Assembly: GCA_903825395.1 (NCBI GenBank)
Contig: CAIKAF010000023.1
Location: 1-64,000 of the forward strand
Length of the DNA stretch: 64,000 nt
Direction: 5' to 3'
Origin: an uncultured Flavobacteriales bacterium
Lineage (GTDB): Bacteria; Bacteroidota; Bacteroidia; CAIKAF01
Part shown: in pieces, positions 29,080 through 37,551 of the stretch
Layout: every line of letters starts with the position of its first letter
Numbering within the stretch: position 1 is the stretch's first letter
Position numbers and translations under genes: made by a program
The notes under the pieces: generated by a model
Told to the model about the DNA's origin: nothing
The model's database searches: none
Seen by the model: the letters and a program-made list of their open reading frames with translations, nothing else

Positions 29080-29152
29080 AGCCACCCAAGGGACTCGAAC
29101 CCTCGGCCTACGCATTACGAATGCGTTGCTCTACCAGCTGAGCTAGGGTGGC
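29080..29152 (-). tRNA. tRNA-Thr (CGT)
   Basis: This is a 73-nt cloverleaf with acceptor GCCACCC/GGGTGGC, D-arm GCTC/GAGC, anticodon stem ACGCA/TGCGT around loop TTCGTAA (anticodon CGT), and T-arm GAGGG/CCCTT with TTCGAGT loop (one G-T pair). Discriminator is T; CCA is not encoded. It reads ACG threonine codons. Confidence 0.97.
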
Positions 29153-29248
29153 GGCCGCAGAACAGAACGGATCTGTTTAGGGCAAAATTACAAGAAAAGA
29201 ATGATTCCTGCTGTCTAAAAATGCAAATGGGTATTGGGCAGGAGGCGA

Positions 29249-29394
29249 TTTGCGGGCGGGATTGAAGCAGCTACCCCGCAAGGCGCAAGCGGGCAAATGG
29301 CCCCCCGAAAAAGAGCGACTTTAGGAGCTCCTTTTTCGGGGTTGGCCATTCCCGCTTGCGGCGCGGAGTAGCGCTGAAAGCCCGGTTACCCGCC
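29249..29394 (+). repeat. Family A structured repeat, copy A4
   Basis: This is the clearest copy of the family fold. GGGATTGAAGCAGCTA at about 29258 and TAGCGCTGAAAGCCCG at about 29369 form the ends. Nested arms pair perfectly: CGCAAGCGGG (29284-29293) with CCCGCTTGCG (29351-29360), AATGGCC (29296-29302) with GGCCATT (29344-29350), and CCCCGAAAAAG (29303-29313) with CTTTTTCGGGG (29331-29341). The apex is AGCGACTTTAGGAGCT, where the closing pair is A-T rather than the usual G-C. It lies downstream of the secreted TPR-like gene and upstream in sequence of tRNA-Thr. Confidence 0.92.
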
Positions 29395-29403
29395 CAAATA
29401 CCC

Positions 29404-30816
29404 TTACTGAATGCGGGAAAGCAGCTGTTGTATTTGCTCTTCTGTGTACTGTTCCTCCCGAGCCAAGTGGCGCAGTTCAGCGGCCGACATGACCGAGCCC
29501 AGAAAGGACTCGATGGGCTGGCGCTGCACCCAAGATGCCATGGCCAGCCAGCGCAGAAATTGCCGGGCCGCCTGCTGGGGGTTGAACAGATACATGCCCG
29601 ACAGGCTTGAATTGGCTGTGTTGCTGCTGCCCATGCCCCAAGTTTCGGTATGCTGTATGGCCCAATCCCAGTAGCCCTGGCTGCGGTTCCAGCCGAAAAA
29701 CTGATGCCAACGCCGGGGAAGCGTATCCTGTGGCTGAATGTGTTGATGCAGAAAGCTCCACAGCGCATCGCTTTGCGGGCGCAAATGCTGAGCCAAATCG
29801 GTCCAGCGGCGCGGCGAAGCCCATACCATGGCGTTCAGCCACCAAAAAGCCTGTTCATTTGCCGGTCGGCGCCCCAGCAGCCGCGTTTGAGCCGCTGGCG
29901 TTTGATCCATGCTTTTGCCGAGCCAGAGCTGCATAAAATCGCGTTGCTCGGGCCGGTACGGAATGGCTCCGGGCAGAAAAACCCGAGACACAAAATCAGC
30001 TTTAGCGCGGTAAAATTGACTGCTATCGGGCCACGCATCCTGCAGCAAAGAGGCCCAAAACAGGCATCCACCGGGCGTATTCAAATCGGGATATTGCAGC
30101 TGTTTGGCACAAAAAAACAGAGAATCGAACTGCTTCAAATCGGCGTAGGATTGCATCAGAAAGGGATAATCTGGCCGTTCGAAGGGCGGCCCTGAACGAA
30201 GAAAATAGGTTTTAGCCTGCTGAGGCTGACGGTTGAGCACATGCAGCCGAGCCAGCATTAAAAATTCGGCGGTATCGGCAAATCCGCGGGCCTCAATGAA
30301 GGAAAAATCGTTCAGGGCCAGGCTCAAACATGCCGCTCGGAAACTGCTGTCGGTTCCTGCCCAAGGGGCGGGATTGCCTTGATATTGATTCCGGCCATCG
30401 ACGCTGGCATTGAACAGACCTGTGCTGAGCATTTCATAGGCCATTAAGGCCCGGCGGCCCAGCAATTCAGGATATGGGCCAAAGGTTTGAATGGCTGAAT
30501 CGATGCGGTGCATTCCTTCTTGGCGTTGCCCATTGCGGAACAAGCACCAAGCGGCCACCTGGTGTCCCTGGGCGCAATCGGGTTCTCCATGCACCACCGA
30601 CAAAGCGAAGGCCAGCGCCTTTTCGCTGTCGTTTAAGTCTAGGCTTTGCAAAGCAAAGCGCAACTGTAGGTCGCTCCAGTCGGAGCAAGAAGCCAAGGGC
30701 TTTAATGGAATTTCGTCCAGCTTTAGAAGGGGAGAAAAACGAGGCTTTTGTGCGTTTCCCAGCTGTGAATAAAGAACAAAAAGGGCTGCAATGCACCAGA
30801 AACCAATCCGAATCAT
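29404..30816 (-). CDS. Exported helical-repeat protein
   Basis: This 470-residue protein has a signal peptide (FWCIAALFVLYSQLGNAQ). The mature part is alpha-helical with degenerate TPR-like pairs (ALQSLDLNDSEKALAFALSV, AAWCLFRNGQRQEGMHRIDS). It is rich in Trp and Gln. No catalytic motif is seen. It overlaps the stop of the SDR gene by 4 nt, so the two are coupled. Its role is unknown; protein-protein contact in the periplasm or at the outer membrane is plausible. Repeat A4 begins just past its stop. Confidence 0.7.
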   Translation of the reverse strand: MIRIGFWCIAALFVLYSQLGNAQKPRFSPLLKLDEIPLKPLASCSDWSDLQLRFALQSLDLNDSEKALAFALSVVHGEPDCAQGHQVAAWCLFRNGQRQEGMHRIDSAIQTFGPYPELLGRRALMAYEMLSTGLFNASVDGRNQYQGNPAPWAGTDSSFRAACLSLALNDFSFIEARGFADTAEFLMLARLHVLNRQPQQAKTYFLRSGPPFERPDYPFLMQSYADLKQFDSLFFCAKQLQYPDLNTPGGCLFWASLLQDAWPDSSQFYRAKADFVSRVFLPGAIPYRPEQRDFMQLWLGKSMDQTPAAQTRLLGRRPANEQAFWWLNAMVWASPRRWTDLAQHLRPQSDALWSFLHQHIQPQDTLPRRWHQFFGWNRSQGYWDWAIQHTETWGMGSSNTANSSLSGMYLFNPQQAARQFLRWLAMASWVQRQPIESFLGSVMSAAELRHLAREEQYTEEQIQQLLSRIQ

Positions 30817-31613
30817 CCCTTCCGATTTTCCTTTTCAAACACCTTAATCACTTGACTATTAACAAATCCGGGGAATAATTTACCCAACACATAGGTTAAC
30901 TTACCTTGAGCGGTGAGTACCAATTTGGGTTTGCGTTGTTGAACGGCCTTCAGGGTGAGCTTAGCCACCTCTTGAGCGCTCATCATTTTACTTTCATCGC
31001 GGGGTGATTCGCCTTGGGCCTGACCTTGGGCATTGAGGGCAGTATTGCGAATGTTGGAGGCGGTAAATCCGGGGCAGCAAATCAACACATGCAGTCCGGA
31101 GGCGGCATGTTCCAGCCGGATGGATTCCAGCAGTCCATGCATAGCGAATTTTGAAGCGCAATAACCGGTGCGGCCTGGCAAGCCCTGAAAGCCGGCCACC
31201 GATGAGATGCCAACTAGGGAGCCTTTGGATTTTAGCAGTAGAGGCATGGCCGCTTTCGAGCAATACACCGTGCCCCAGAAATTTACATCCATCACATTGC
31301 GAAGCACATTCACATCCAATTCGTGAAAAAGAGCGCGCATGGAAATGCCGGCGTTGTTAATCAGCACATCCAGTCGGCCGTATTTGGCTTCAATGGCTTG
31401 GAAAAAGGCCTGACACTGTTCTTCTTGTCGGACGTCAACGGGCATGGAGAGGCAAGATTGCCCTAAGGCTTCAATTTCCAATTGAAGCGCTTTTAATTCT
31501 TCGGTATTGCGTCCGCAAGCTGCAATCTGAGCGCCTTGTCTTGCACCCTCTATGGCCAGAGCCCTTCCTATGCCTGAGGTAGCTCCGGTTATGGCCAAAA
31601 CACTATTTTTCAT
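30813..31613 (-). CDS. Short-chain dehydrogenase/reductase
   Basis: This 266-residue classical SDR has the nucleotide-binding motif ITGATSGIGRALA, the stability motif INNAGIS, the catalytic Ser in VGISSVAG and the catalytic pair YCASK. It uses NAD(P)H to oxidise or reduce a hydroxyl or keto group; the substrate is unknown. The C-terminal KPKLVLTAQGKLTYVLGKL resembles membrane-associated SDRs of lipid metabolism. Its start is only 33 bp from the divergent acetyltransferase-like gene. Confidence 0.9.
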   Translation of the reverse strand: MKNSVLAITGATSGIGRALAIEGARQGAQIAACGRNTEELKALQLEIEALGQSCLSMPVDVRQEEQCQAFFQAIEAKYGRLDVLINNAGISMRALFHELDVNVLRNVMDVNFWGTVYCSKAAMPLLLKSKGSLVGISSVAGFQGLPGRTGYCASKFAMHGLLESIRLEHAASGLHVLICCPGFTASNIRNTALNAQGQAQGESPRDESKMMSAQEVAKLTLKAVQQRKPKLVLTAQGKLTYVLGKLFPGFVNSQVIKVFEKENRKG

Positions 31614-31634
31614 ATCAACGCAAAGTACATTTTT

Positions 31635-31642
31635 TATCTTTG
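31635..31642 (+). promoter_or_regulatory. -7 element TATCTTTG, leaderless start
   Basis: TATCTTTG ends 3 nt before ATG 31646. The whole divergent gap to the SDR gene is 32 bp, so the two promoters must overlap. Confidence 0.65.
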
Positions 31643-31645
31643 AGC

Positions 31646-32821
31646 ATGCTATTTACGGTCGAAAAGGTAGAAAATAAAGCTCAGATACGGCGTTTTCACG
31701 CCCTACCGTTTAAGCTGTATAAGCGTGATAGCCTTTGGATTCCGCATTTAAAGCAGGATGTAGAAAAGGTTTTCGATGCCTCAAAAAACAAAGCATTTCG
31801 GGGTGGAGAGGCCGTGCGCTGGTTGCTGAAGGACGCTTCGGGCCAAGACATTGGTCGGGTAGCTGCATTTTACAATCAAAAAACCGCCAAATCTTTTGCT
31901 CAGCAGACGGGAGGCTTCGGTTTTTTCGAGTGCATTGACAACCAAGATGCTGCCTTTGCTCTGTTTGATGCCTGTAAGCAATGGTTGCAGGAACGGGGAA
32001 TGGAAGCCATGGATGGCCCTATCAATTTTGGCGAAAAAAATGCCTTTTGGGGTCTATTGGTAGATGGGTTTGAACATGTTCCTGCCTATCAAATCAACTA
32101 CAATCCTTCTTATTATACCTCCTTTTTTGAAGCGTACGGATTCAAAACCTATTACGAACAATATGTGTTTTGGCGCAGAACCGATGCTCCGGCACAAGAA
32201 ATATTTGTGCGAAAAGCCGAAATGCTGAAATTTGTAGAAGGGTTTGAAGTGCGCAGTGTGCGTAGGGTTTCAGAGGCTCAGTTGGCCAAGGACTTTTTGG
32301 CCGTGTACAACGAAGCCTGGGGAAATCATGCCGGGTTTAGTCCCATGAAATTGGCTCAGGCTCAGGCCATCATGAAAGCCATTCGGCCGGTGAAAGACCC
32401 CGACATCAGTTTATTTGCCTTTTATAAGGGAAAGCCCATTGGATTTTACATCAACCTTCCTGAACTGAATCAGATTTTCAAGCATGTGCATGGAAATTTA
32501 AACCTGTGGGGCAAGCTGGTTTTTTTATGGCATAAATGGAGGCGAACACCCCACACCATGTTTGGAATTGTATTTGGAATTGTGCCTGAATGGCAAGGCA
32601 AAGGAGTAGAGGGAGCCATGATAAAATATGCGGAAGACCACATTGTACCTAAGGGGCAATATGTAGATACTATCTTGACCTGGATTGGGGACTTCAACCT
32701 GAAAATGCTGCGCATTTGCGAAAACCTGAACGCAAAAAAGCAAAGAACCCTAATTACCTATCGGTATTTGTTTGACCGGGAAAAACCCTTTGAGCGCCAT
32801 CCCTTCATTGGAAAAAAATGA
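31646..32821 (+). CDS. GNAT-like acetyltransferase family protein
   Basis: This 391-residue soluble protein has two GNAT-like halves. The conserved Bacteroidota form is recognisable by FHALPFKLYKRDSLWIPHL near the start, DGPINFGEKNAFWGLLVDGF at about 130, and the acetyl-CoA-loop-like GIVPEWQGKGVEGAMI near 318. The substrate is unknown. ATG 31646 is chosen; TTG 31640 lies inside the -7 element. It overlaps the glycosyltransferase gene by 4 nt. Confidence 0.75.
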   Translation: MLFTVEKVENKAQIRRFHALPFKLYKRDSLWIPHLKQDVEKVFDASKNKAFRGGEAVRWLLKDASGQDIGRVAAFYNQKTAKSFAQQTGGFGFFECIDNQDAAFALFDACKQWLQERGMEAMDGPINFGEKNAFWGLLVDGFEHVPAYQINYNPSYYTSFFEAYGFKTYYEQYVFWRRTDAPAQEIFVRKAEMLKFVEGFEVRSVRRVSEAQLAKDFLAVYNEAWGNHAGFSPMKLAQAQAIMKAIRPVKDPDISLFAFYKGKPIGFYINLPELNQIFKHVHGNLNLWGKLVFLWHKWRRTPHTMFGIVFGIVPEWQGKGVEGAMIKYAEDHIVPKGQYVDTILTWIGDFNLKMLRICENLNAKKQRTLITYRYLFDREKPFERHPFIGKK

Positions 32822-33918
32822 AGTCGGTCAATCGTAAATTGCTGATTTTATGTCCTTATCCAAAAGGAACAGCTCCAAGCCAACGGTTTCGATTTGAGCA
32901 GTACCTAATGCACATAGAGCAAGCAGGCTGGGAAGTTCGGCAAGAGCCCTTTTGGGATGAAAAAAGTTGGCAGATATTGTATCAAAAAGGGCATGTTATT
33001 CAAAAACTGATGGCCATAGTTCGGGGCTACTTACGGAGGTATGCCTTGCTGATTCAGGGATTGGATGTGGATGTAGTGTTCGTGCACCGTGAAATTTCGC
33101 CTATGGGATTCCCTTGGGTGGCCTGGTGGCTGAGTCGAATACTAAAAAAGCCCATCATCTATGATTTTGACGATGCCATTTGGATTCCCAACACCAGCCA
33201 CAGCAATCGGTGGAGCCTTGGGTTCAAATCGTATGGAAATACCGCCAAACTCATTCGAATGTCCACACAGGTATTTGCCGGAAATGCCTTTTTGGCTCGG
33301 TTTGCACAGAGCTGTGGTGGGAAGGCGCACATTCAAATTGTTCCCACCACCATTGATACCGAACACCACCACAACAAAGTCGCATCGGCCCCAGAACATC
33401 CCTTTGTAATTGGCTGGACGGGATCTCATTCCACCATGACCTATCTGGACGATTTGCGCCCGGTGATTGAAACCTTAGCCAAGGAAATTCGGTTGAAATG
33501 GGTTGTAGTATCGGATGTTGCGCCTGAGTTTGACATGGATGTGTTGGAATTCAGGCCTTGGACAAAAGAAACTGAAGTGGAGACCATGTTGGATTTTCAC
33601 GTTGGCGTCATGCCCTTGCGTCCTGACGCCTGGGCAGAGGGCAAATGTGGGTTCAAGGCCTTGCAGTATTTGGCATTGGGAATTCCGGCCTTGGTTTCGC
33701 CGGTGGGAGTAAACAGCGAAATAGTGCATAACGGCAAAAACGGATATTTATGTTCTGATGCCTCAGAATGGCTGCATTGCTTGCGGTTGTTGGCCGGGGA
33801 CAAATCGCTACTCCAGGCGCTGTCGGGTCAAACCAGGACTGGAATCATTGAAAACTATTCGGTGTTGGCGCACAGGGGCACCTACATAGAAACCCTGAAT
33901 TGGCTGGCCAAAATGTAA
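32818..33918 (+). CDS. Glycosyltransferase, GT4-like
   Basis: This 366-residue GT-B-fold protein has the N-terminal LLILCPYPKGTAPSQRFRFE typical of GT4 enzymes, the family motif IIYDFDDAIW near residue 115, VIGWTGSHSTMTYL at about 197, and the donor-binding region EGKCGFKALQYLALGIPALVS near 285. It probably transfers a sugar to a cell-surface glycan. Only the acetyltransferase-like gene shares its operon, and no large polysaccharide cluster surrounds it. Confidence 0.88.
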   Translation: MKSVNRKLLILCPYPKGTAPSQRFRFEQYLMHIEQAGWEVRQEPFWDEKSWQILYQKGHVIQKLMAIVRGYLRRYALLIQGLDVDVVFVHREISPMGFPWVAWWLSRILKKPIIYDFDDAIWIPNTSHSNRWSLGFKSYGNTAKLIRMSTQVFAGNAFLARFAQSCGGKAHIQIVPTTIDTEHHHNKVASAPEHPFVIGWTGSHSTMTYLDDLRPVIETLAKEIRLKWVVVSDVAPEFDMDVLEFRPWTKETEVETMLDFHVGVMPLRPDAWAEGKCGFKALQYLALGIPALVSPVGVNSEIVHNGKNGYLCSDASEWLHCLRLLAGDKSLLQALSGQTRTGIIENYSVLAHRGTYIETLNWLAKM

Positions 33919-33956
33919 AAAACTGGGGAATCGTGCCCCTGCACCAAAATTTCGCT

Positions 33957-33964
33957 TAATTTTG
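33957..33964 (+). promoter_or_regulatory. accB -7 element TAATTTTG
   Basis: TAATTTTG fits TAnnTTTG and ends 24 nt before the chosen accB ATG at 33989. Confidence 0.6.
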
Positions 33965-33988
33965 AGCCTTGCATCTAAACTTTTTGCG

Positions 33989-34468
33989 ATGGAATTAAAA
34001 GAAATTCAAGAGCTGATTAAATTCGTTGCCAAAGCAGGCGTTGCTGAGGTGGAATTGGAATCCAAAGGGTTCAAAATTGTGGTTAAGACCCAGCATAAAT
34101 CTCAGGAGAATACAGTGTATGTGCAGGCTCCTGTGGCCGCTGCTCCGGCTCCCGTTGCAGCCGCTCCGGTTGCGGCAGCGGCAGCGGCATCGCCTCCGGC
34201 TGCTGCTCCGGCTGAAGACAACAGCAAGTACATTACCGTTAAGGCTCCGATGGTTGGCACATTCTACCGCCGTCCATCACCCGACAAGCCCTTGTTTGTA
34301 AATGTAGGTGACGAAGTGAAAGCGGGTGGTGTGTTGTGCATCATTGAGGCCATGAAGCTGTTTAATGAAATTGAATCGGACATTTCAGGTCGGGTTGTTA
34401 AAATTTTGGTGGACGACGCTTCACCGGTGGAATACGACCAACCCCTATTCCTGATAGATCCCTCTTAA
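33989..34468 (+). CDS. accB: Acetyl-CoA carboxylase biotin carboxyl carrier protein
   Basis: This 159-residue carrier has an N-terminal helical domain ([20 protein letters not shown]), an Ala/Pro-rich flexible linker at about residues 48-85, and the biotinyl domain at 88-159. The lysine to be biotinylated is in IEAMKLFNE; the usual residue after it is Met, here Leu. AccB carries CO2 from AccC to the carboxyltransferase for malonyl-CoA synthesis. ATG 33989 is favoured over TTG 33962, which lies within the -7 element. The accC gene follows after 35 nt. Confidence 0.95.
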   Translation: MELKEIQELIKFVAKAGVAEVELESKGFKIVVKTQHKSQENTVYVQAPVAAAPAPVAAAPVAAAAAASPPAAAPAEDNSKYITVKAPMVGTFYRRPSPDKPLFVNVGDEVKAGGVLCIIEAMKLFNEIESDISGRVVKILVDDASPVEYDQPLFLIDPS

Positions 34469-34503
34469 TACGGGAAAGTAGGTTTTACTTAAACTCAACG
34501 ATT

Positions 34504-35841
34504 TTGTTTAAAAAAATACTCATTGCCAATCGGGGCGAGATTGCCCTGCGGGTTATTCGTACATGCCGGGAAATGGGCATCAAAACGGTGGCTGTCTATT
34601 CAACAGCCGATCGAGAAAGTTTACATGTGCGGTTTGCAGATGAAGCTGTTTGCATCGGTCCTGCTCCAAGCAAAGAATCGTATTTAAACATGGCGGCGAT
34701 TATTTCGGCGGCAGAAATCACCAACTCGGATGGCATTCATCCTGGGTATGGATTTTTGTCGGAGAATGCCAAGTTTTCGCATATTTGTGAAGAGCATGGC
34801 ATTAAATTCATAGGGCCTTCCCCTGAAATGATTACAGCCATGGGCGATAAGGCTACTGCCAAAGCCACCATGATTAAAGCCGGTGTACCCACCGTGCCTG
34901 GTAGCGAAGGCTTGATTGACACCCTTGAAGATGCGCTAAAAGCAGCCTCGGAAGTTGGTTACCCCGTCATGATTAAGGCCACTGCAGGCGGTGGAGGTAA
35001 AGGTATGCGCATCATCCGTAGCGATGAAGAATTAAATGTGCAATGGGACAAAGCCCGTGCCGAAGCCGGTGCAGCTTTTGGGAACGACGGCATGTACATG
35101 GAAAAATTCATTGAAGAGCCTAGGCACATTGAAATTCAAATTGCCGGCGACCAAAACGGAAATGCCTGCCATTTGTCTGAACGCGATTGCTCGGTGCAAC
35201 GCCGTCACCAAAAATTGGTGGAAGAAACCCCTTCCCCATTCATGGACGACAACCTACGCGAAGCCATGGGAAAAGCCGCCATCAAAGCCGCTGAAGCGAT
35301 TCGGTATGAAGGCGTTGGAACCGTAGAGTTTTTGGTGGACAAATACAAAAACTTCTACTTCATGGAAATGAACACCCGCATTCAGGTGGAGCATCCCATT
35401 ACAGAAGAGGTGATAAACTACGATTTGATTAAAGAACAAATCAAAATAGCCGCTGGGATTCCCATTTCAGGAAAGAACTACTATCCTGAAAAACATGCTA
35501 TTGAATGCCGAATCAATGCGGAAGATCCCTACAATGGCTTTAGGCCAAGTCCGGGTAAAATCACCACATTGCATGTACCGGGAGGCCATGGAGTTCGTGT
35601 AGATACCCACGTGTATGCAGGCTATACCATTCCTCCGCATTACGATTCCATGATTGCAAAATTAATCGTGGTGCACCAAACCCGGGAAGAGGCCATCGAT
35701 AAAATGCTGCGTGCACTTCAGGAATTCGTGATTGAAGGAATCAAAACCACCATTCCTTTCCACATCCAACTGATGCAGGACGAACGTTTTCGAAAAGGAG
35801 ACTATACGACCAAATTCATGGATGATTTTGTGCTGAAATAA
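34504..35841 (+). CDS. accC: Acetyl-CoA carboxylase biotin carboxylase subunit
   Basis: This 445-residue ATP-grasp enzyme carboxylates biotin on AccB with bicarbonate and ATP. The start is TTG at 34504, giving the standard N-terminus [17 protein letters not shown]; no ATG fits. The ATP-binding glycine loop is [27 protein letters not shown] and [15 protein letters not shown] contain active-site residues. Carboxyltransferase subunits are not in this window. Confidence 0.97.
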   Translation: MFKKILIANRGEIALRVIRTCREMGIKTVAVYSTADRESLHVRFADEAVCIGPAPSKESYLNMAAIISAAEITNSDGIHPGYGFLSENAKFSHICEEHGIKFIGPSPEMITAMGDKATAKATMIKAGVPTVPGSEGLIDTLEDALKAASEVGYPVMIKATAGGGGKGMRIIRSDEELNVQWDKARAEAGAAFGNDGMYMEKFIEEPRHIEIQIAGDQNGNACHLSERDCSVQRRHQKLVEETPSPFMDDNLREAMGKAAIKAAEAIRYEGVGTVEFLVDKYKNFYFMEMNTRIQVEHPITEEVINYDLIKEQIKIAAGIPISGKNYYPEKHAIECRINAEDPYNGFRPSPGKITTLHVPGGHGVRVDTHVYAGYTIPPHYDSMIAKLIVVHQTREEAIDKMLRALQEFVIEGIKTTIPFHIQLMQDERFRKGDYTTKFMDDFVLK

Positions 35842-35852
35842 AGGCACAATTC

Positions 35853-36638
35853 ATGGCTATGCTCAAACATTTAGGAAGAATCGTACAGATTCCGTACATG
35901 GTATGGGCGTTTGTATGGTTCGTTGTACTCATGGTATTGGCTGCGGCCTGGGCGGCTCCCGTGTATGCCATTATGGGAGCCAAAGGACAAAAAATAATGT
36001 TTCCTGCCTACAAGCTATGGGCTCGAATTTGGTTTGTACTGTGCGGCATTCGGTTGGTGGTAGAAAACAAAGAGTACATCAACTCGGCCCAGCCGGCCAT
36101 TATTGCCGCCAACCATTCCTCGCACTTGGATGTGCTGAATGGAGCCCTAGCTTCGCCGATTATGGTCCGGGCCCTAGCCAAAGTGGAATTAAAAAAAATA
36201 CCAGTATTGGGCTACATGTTCCAAACCAGCAGCGTATTTGTTGACCGCTCTTCGCCTGAAAGCCGGAAACGAAGTGTAGAACGCTTGCAGCGCACCTTAA
36301 ATGCCGGTTTTTCGTTGTTTTTATTCCCTGAGGGAACTCGAAACCGAACTCAAAAACCGCTCACACCCTTTTACGACGGAGCCTTTAGAATTGCCATATT
36401 GTCTCAGCGACCTATTGTTCCCTTAGTCATTTTGGGGGCCACCAAGGTAATTCCTATGAAAGGCATTTCGTTAACACCAGGAACCATACGCTGCAAATAT
36501 TTGCCCCCCATTCCTACCAAAGGTCTTGGAGAATCTGATTTAAATGCGTTGAAATCAAAGGTATTTACAATCATGGAAGCGGAGCTGTTGGCTCAACATC
36601 CGGAGTTGTATGTATTGTCGAACAGCGCCCAAGATTGA
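35853..36638 (+). CDS. plsC: 1-acyl-glycerol-3-phosphate acyltransferase PlsC
   Basis: This 261-residue membrane-associated acyltransferase has two N-terminal hydrophobic segments, the catalytic HX4D motif NHSSHLD near residue 88, the glycerol-phosphate-binding FPEGTRN near 158, and VPLVILG near 189. It converts lysophosphatidate to phosphatidate. It lies 11 nt after accC, so fatty-acid initiation and phospholipid assembly genes are co-transcribed. Confidence 0.93.
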   Translation: MAMLKHLGRIVQIPYMVWAFVWFVVLMVLAAAWAAPVYAIMGAKGQKIMFPAYKLWARIWFVLCGIRLVVENKEYINSAQPAIIAANHSSHLDVLNGALASPIMVRALAKVELKKIPVLGYMFQTSSVFVDRSSPESRKRSVERLQRTLNAGFSLFLFPEGTRNRTQKPLTPFYDGAFRIAILSQRPIVPLVILGATKVIPMKGISLTPGTIRCKYLPPIPTKGLGESDLNALKSKVFTIMEAELLAQHPELYVLSNSAQD

Positions 36639-36667
36639 ACTGCCTGAATTATCTGTATTTTTAACGC

Positions 36668-37204
36668 ATGTTCAGCGCCTTGACCATGCCTAAGTCCACC
36701 CCATTGCTGAAGCCATTACTTCCAATTGTGGTATTGTTTTTCAGTGGGTTACAAAGCTGCAAAATCAGTCTTTCGGGCATTTCTATCCCAGAAACGGCGC
36801 GTACAGTTTCCGTAGAGAACATCGAAAATCAAGCGGCGCTTACCAATCCGGCTTTCCCCCAGCAATTTACCGAAGACCTGCGGCAGCGTTTTTTGTCGCA
36901 AACCCGGTTGCAAGTCATCAACGCCAACGGAGATCTGGGATTCTCGGGAAGCATCACCCAATATCAAACACAATCGTTGGCATTGACGGGCAACGAGACT
37001 TCAGCCCTTACCCGATTAAGCATTTCCATAAAGGTTAAGTTTGACAACCAGTTAAATCCGGAAAAAAACTTTGAAAAAACCTTCACCCGATTTGCTGACT
37101 TCGAGGCCAATCAGCCCCTTTCAGCGGTTGAATCAACCTTATTGCAAGAGCTGTCGGAGCAATTGGTGCAGGATATTTTTAACGAGGCATTTTTGGATTG
37201 GTAG
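36668..37204 (+). CDS. lptE: LPS-assembly lipoprotein LptE
   Basis: This 178-residue protein has a signal peptide with lipobox LQSC (Cys about residue 31). The mature domain matches Bacteroidota LptE: CKISLSGISIP, NPAFPQQFTEDLRQRFLSQT, GDLGFSGSITQYQ, and FTRFADFEANQPLSAVE. LptE plugs and assembles the LptD barrel that inserts lipopolysaccharide in the outer membrane. It starts 29 nt after plsC and is likely the last gene of the acc-pls-lpt operon. In-frame starts at 36668 and 36686 are both possible. Confidence 0.85.
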   Translation: MFSALTMPKSTPLLKPLLPIVVLFFSGLQSCKISLSGISIPETARTVSVENIENQAALTNPAFPQQFTEDLRQRFLSQTRLQVINANGDLGFSGSITQYQTQSLALTGNETSALTRLSISIKVKFDNQLNPEKNFEKTFTRFADFEANQPLSAVESTLLQELSEQLVQDIFNEAFLDW

Positions 37205-37259
37205 GGCCGGCCTTGGGCTTCACCTAAATTAAATGGGCTAGCCAATTGGGCTTCTAACG

Positions 37260-37318
37260 TGTCCACTTTAGTTCAAACCCATGGTAATAAATAACCAAAA
37301 CAGGTGGACAAGTCAGGA
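37260..37318. repeat. Family M miniature element, copy 2
   Basis: This 59-bp sequence has ends TGTCCAC and GTGGACA (7-bp inverted repeat), with CCACTTTAGT, AAATAACCAAAA and GGTGGACAAGTCAGG shared with the copy at 258-353. It lies 55 nt after lptE and is followed within 20 nt by family B sequence. Confidence 0.65.
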
Positions 37319-37336
37319 ATCAAGGCATAGCTGCCA

Positions 37337-37509
37337 TTTTTTACCACAGAGGGCGCAAAGGGGGCCGCGAAGGTTCGCAAAGAAGGCTCGAACACCCTCG
37401 CTGCACGACATCTCCTCTGTGCCCTTTGCGCCGACTTGGGGAGCTTTATGGTAAAAAAACAATCAAATCATAACGGCCATTTTTTACCACGGAGGGCGCA
37501 AAGGTTCTT
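37337..37509 (-). repeat. Family B repeat, one full and one partial copy
   Basis: The full copy at 37337-37458 is the minus-strand equivalent of 20248-20378. The element is itself an imperfect inverted repeat: TTTTTTACCACAG at one end and GGTAAAAAA at the other, with GGGCGCAAAG and CTTTGCGCC inside. A second partial unit, TTTTTTACCACGG plus GGCGCAAAGG, is at 37480-37509. The lptE to 37552 gap holds no gene. Related ACCACAGAGG-type repeats are widespread in environmental bacteria. Confidence 0.75.
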
Positions 37510-37551
37510 AAAGGAGCCTAATTCTGCGGTTGAATCAACCGTAAGGCCAAA

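Noticed and set aside
29271-29768. Minus-strand open frame of 165 codons covering repeat A4 and the end of the helical-repeat gene
   Set aside because: It is a shadow frame of the supported gene at 29404-30816 extended by repeat sequence.
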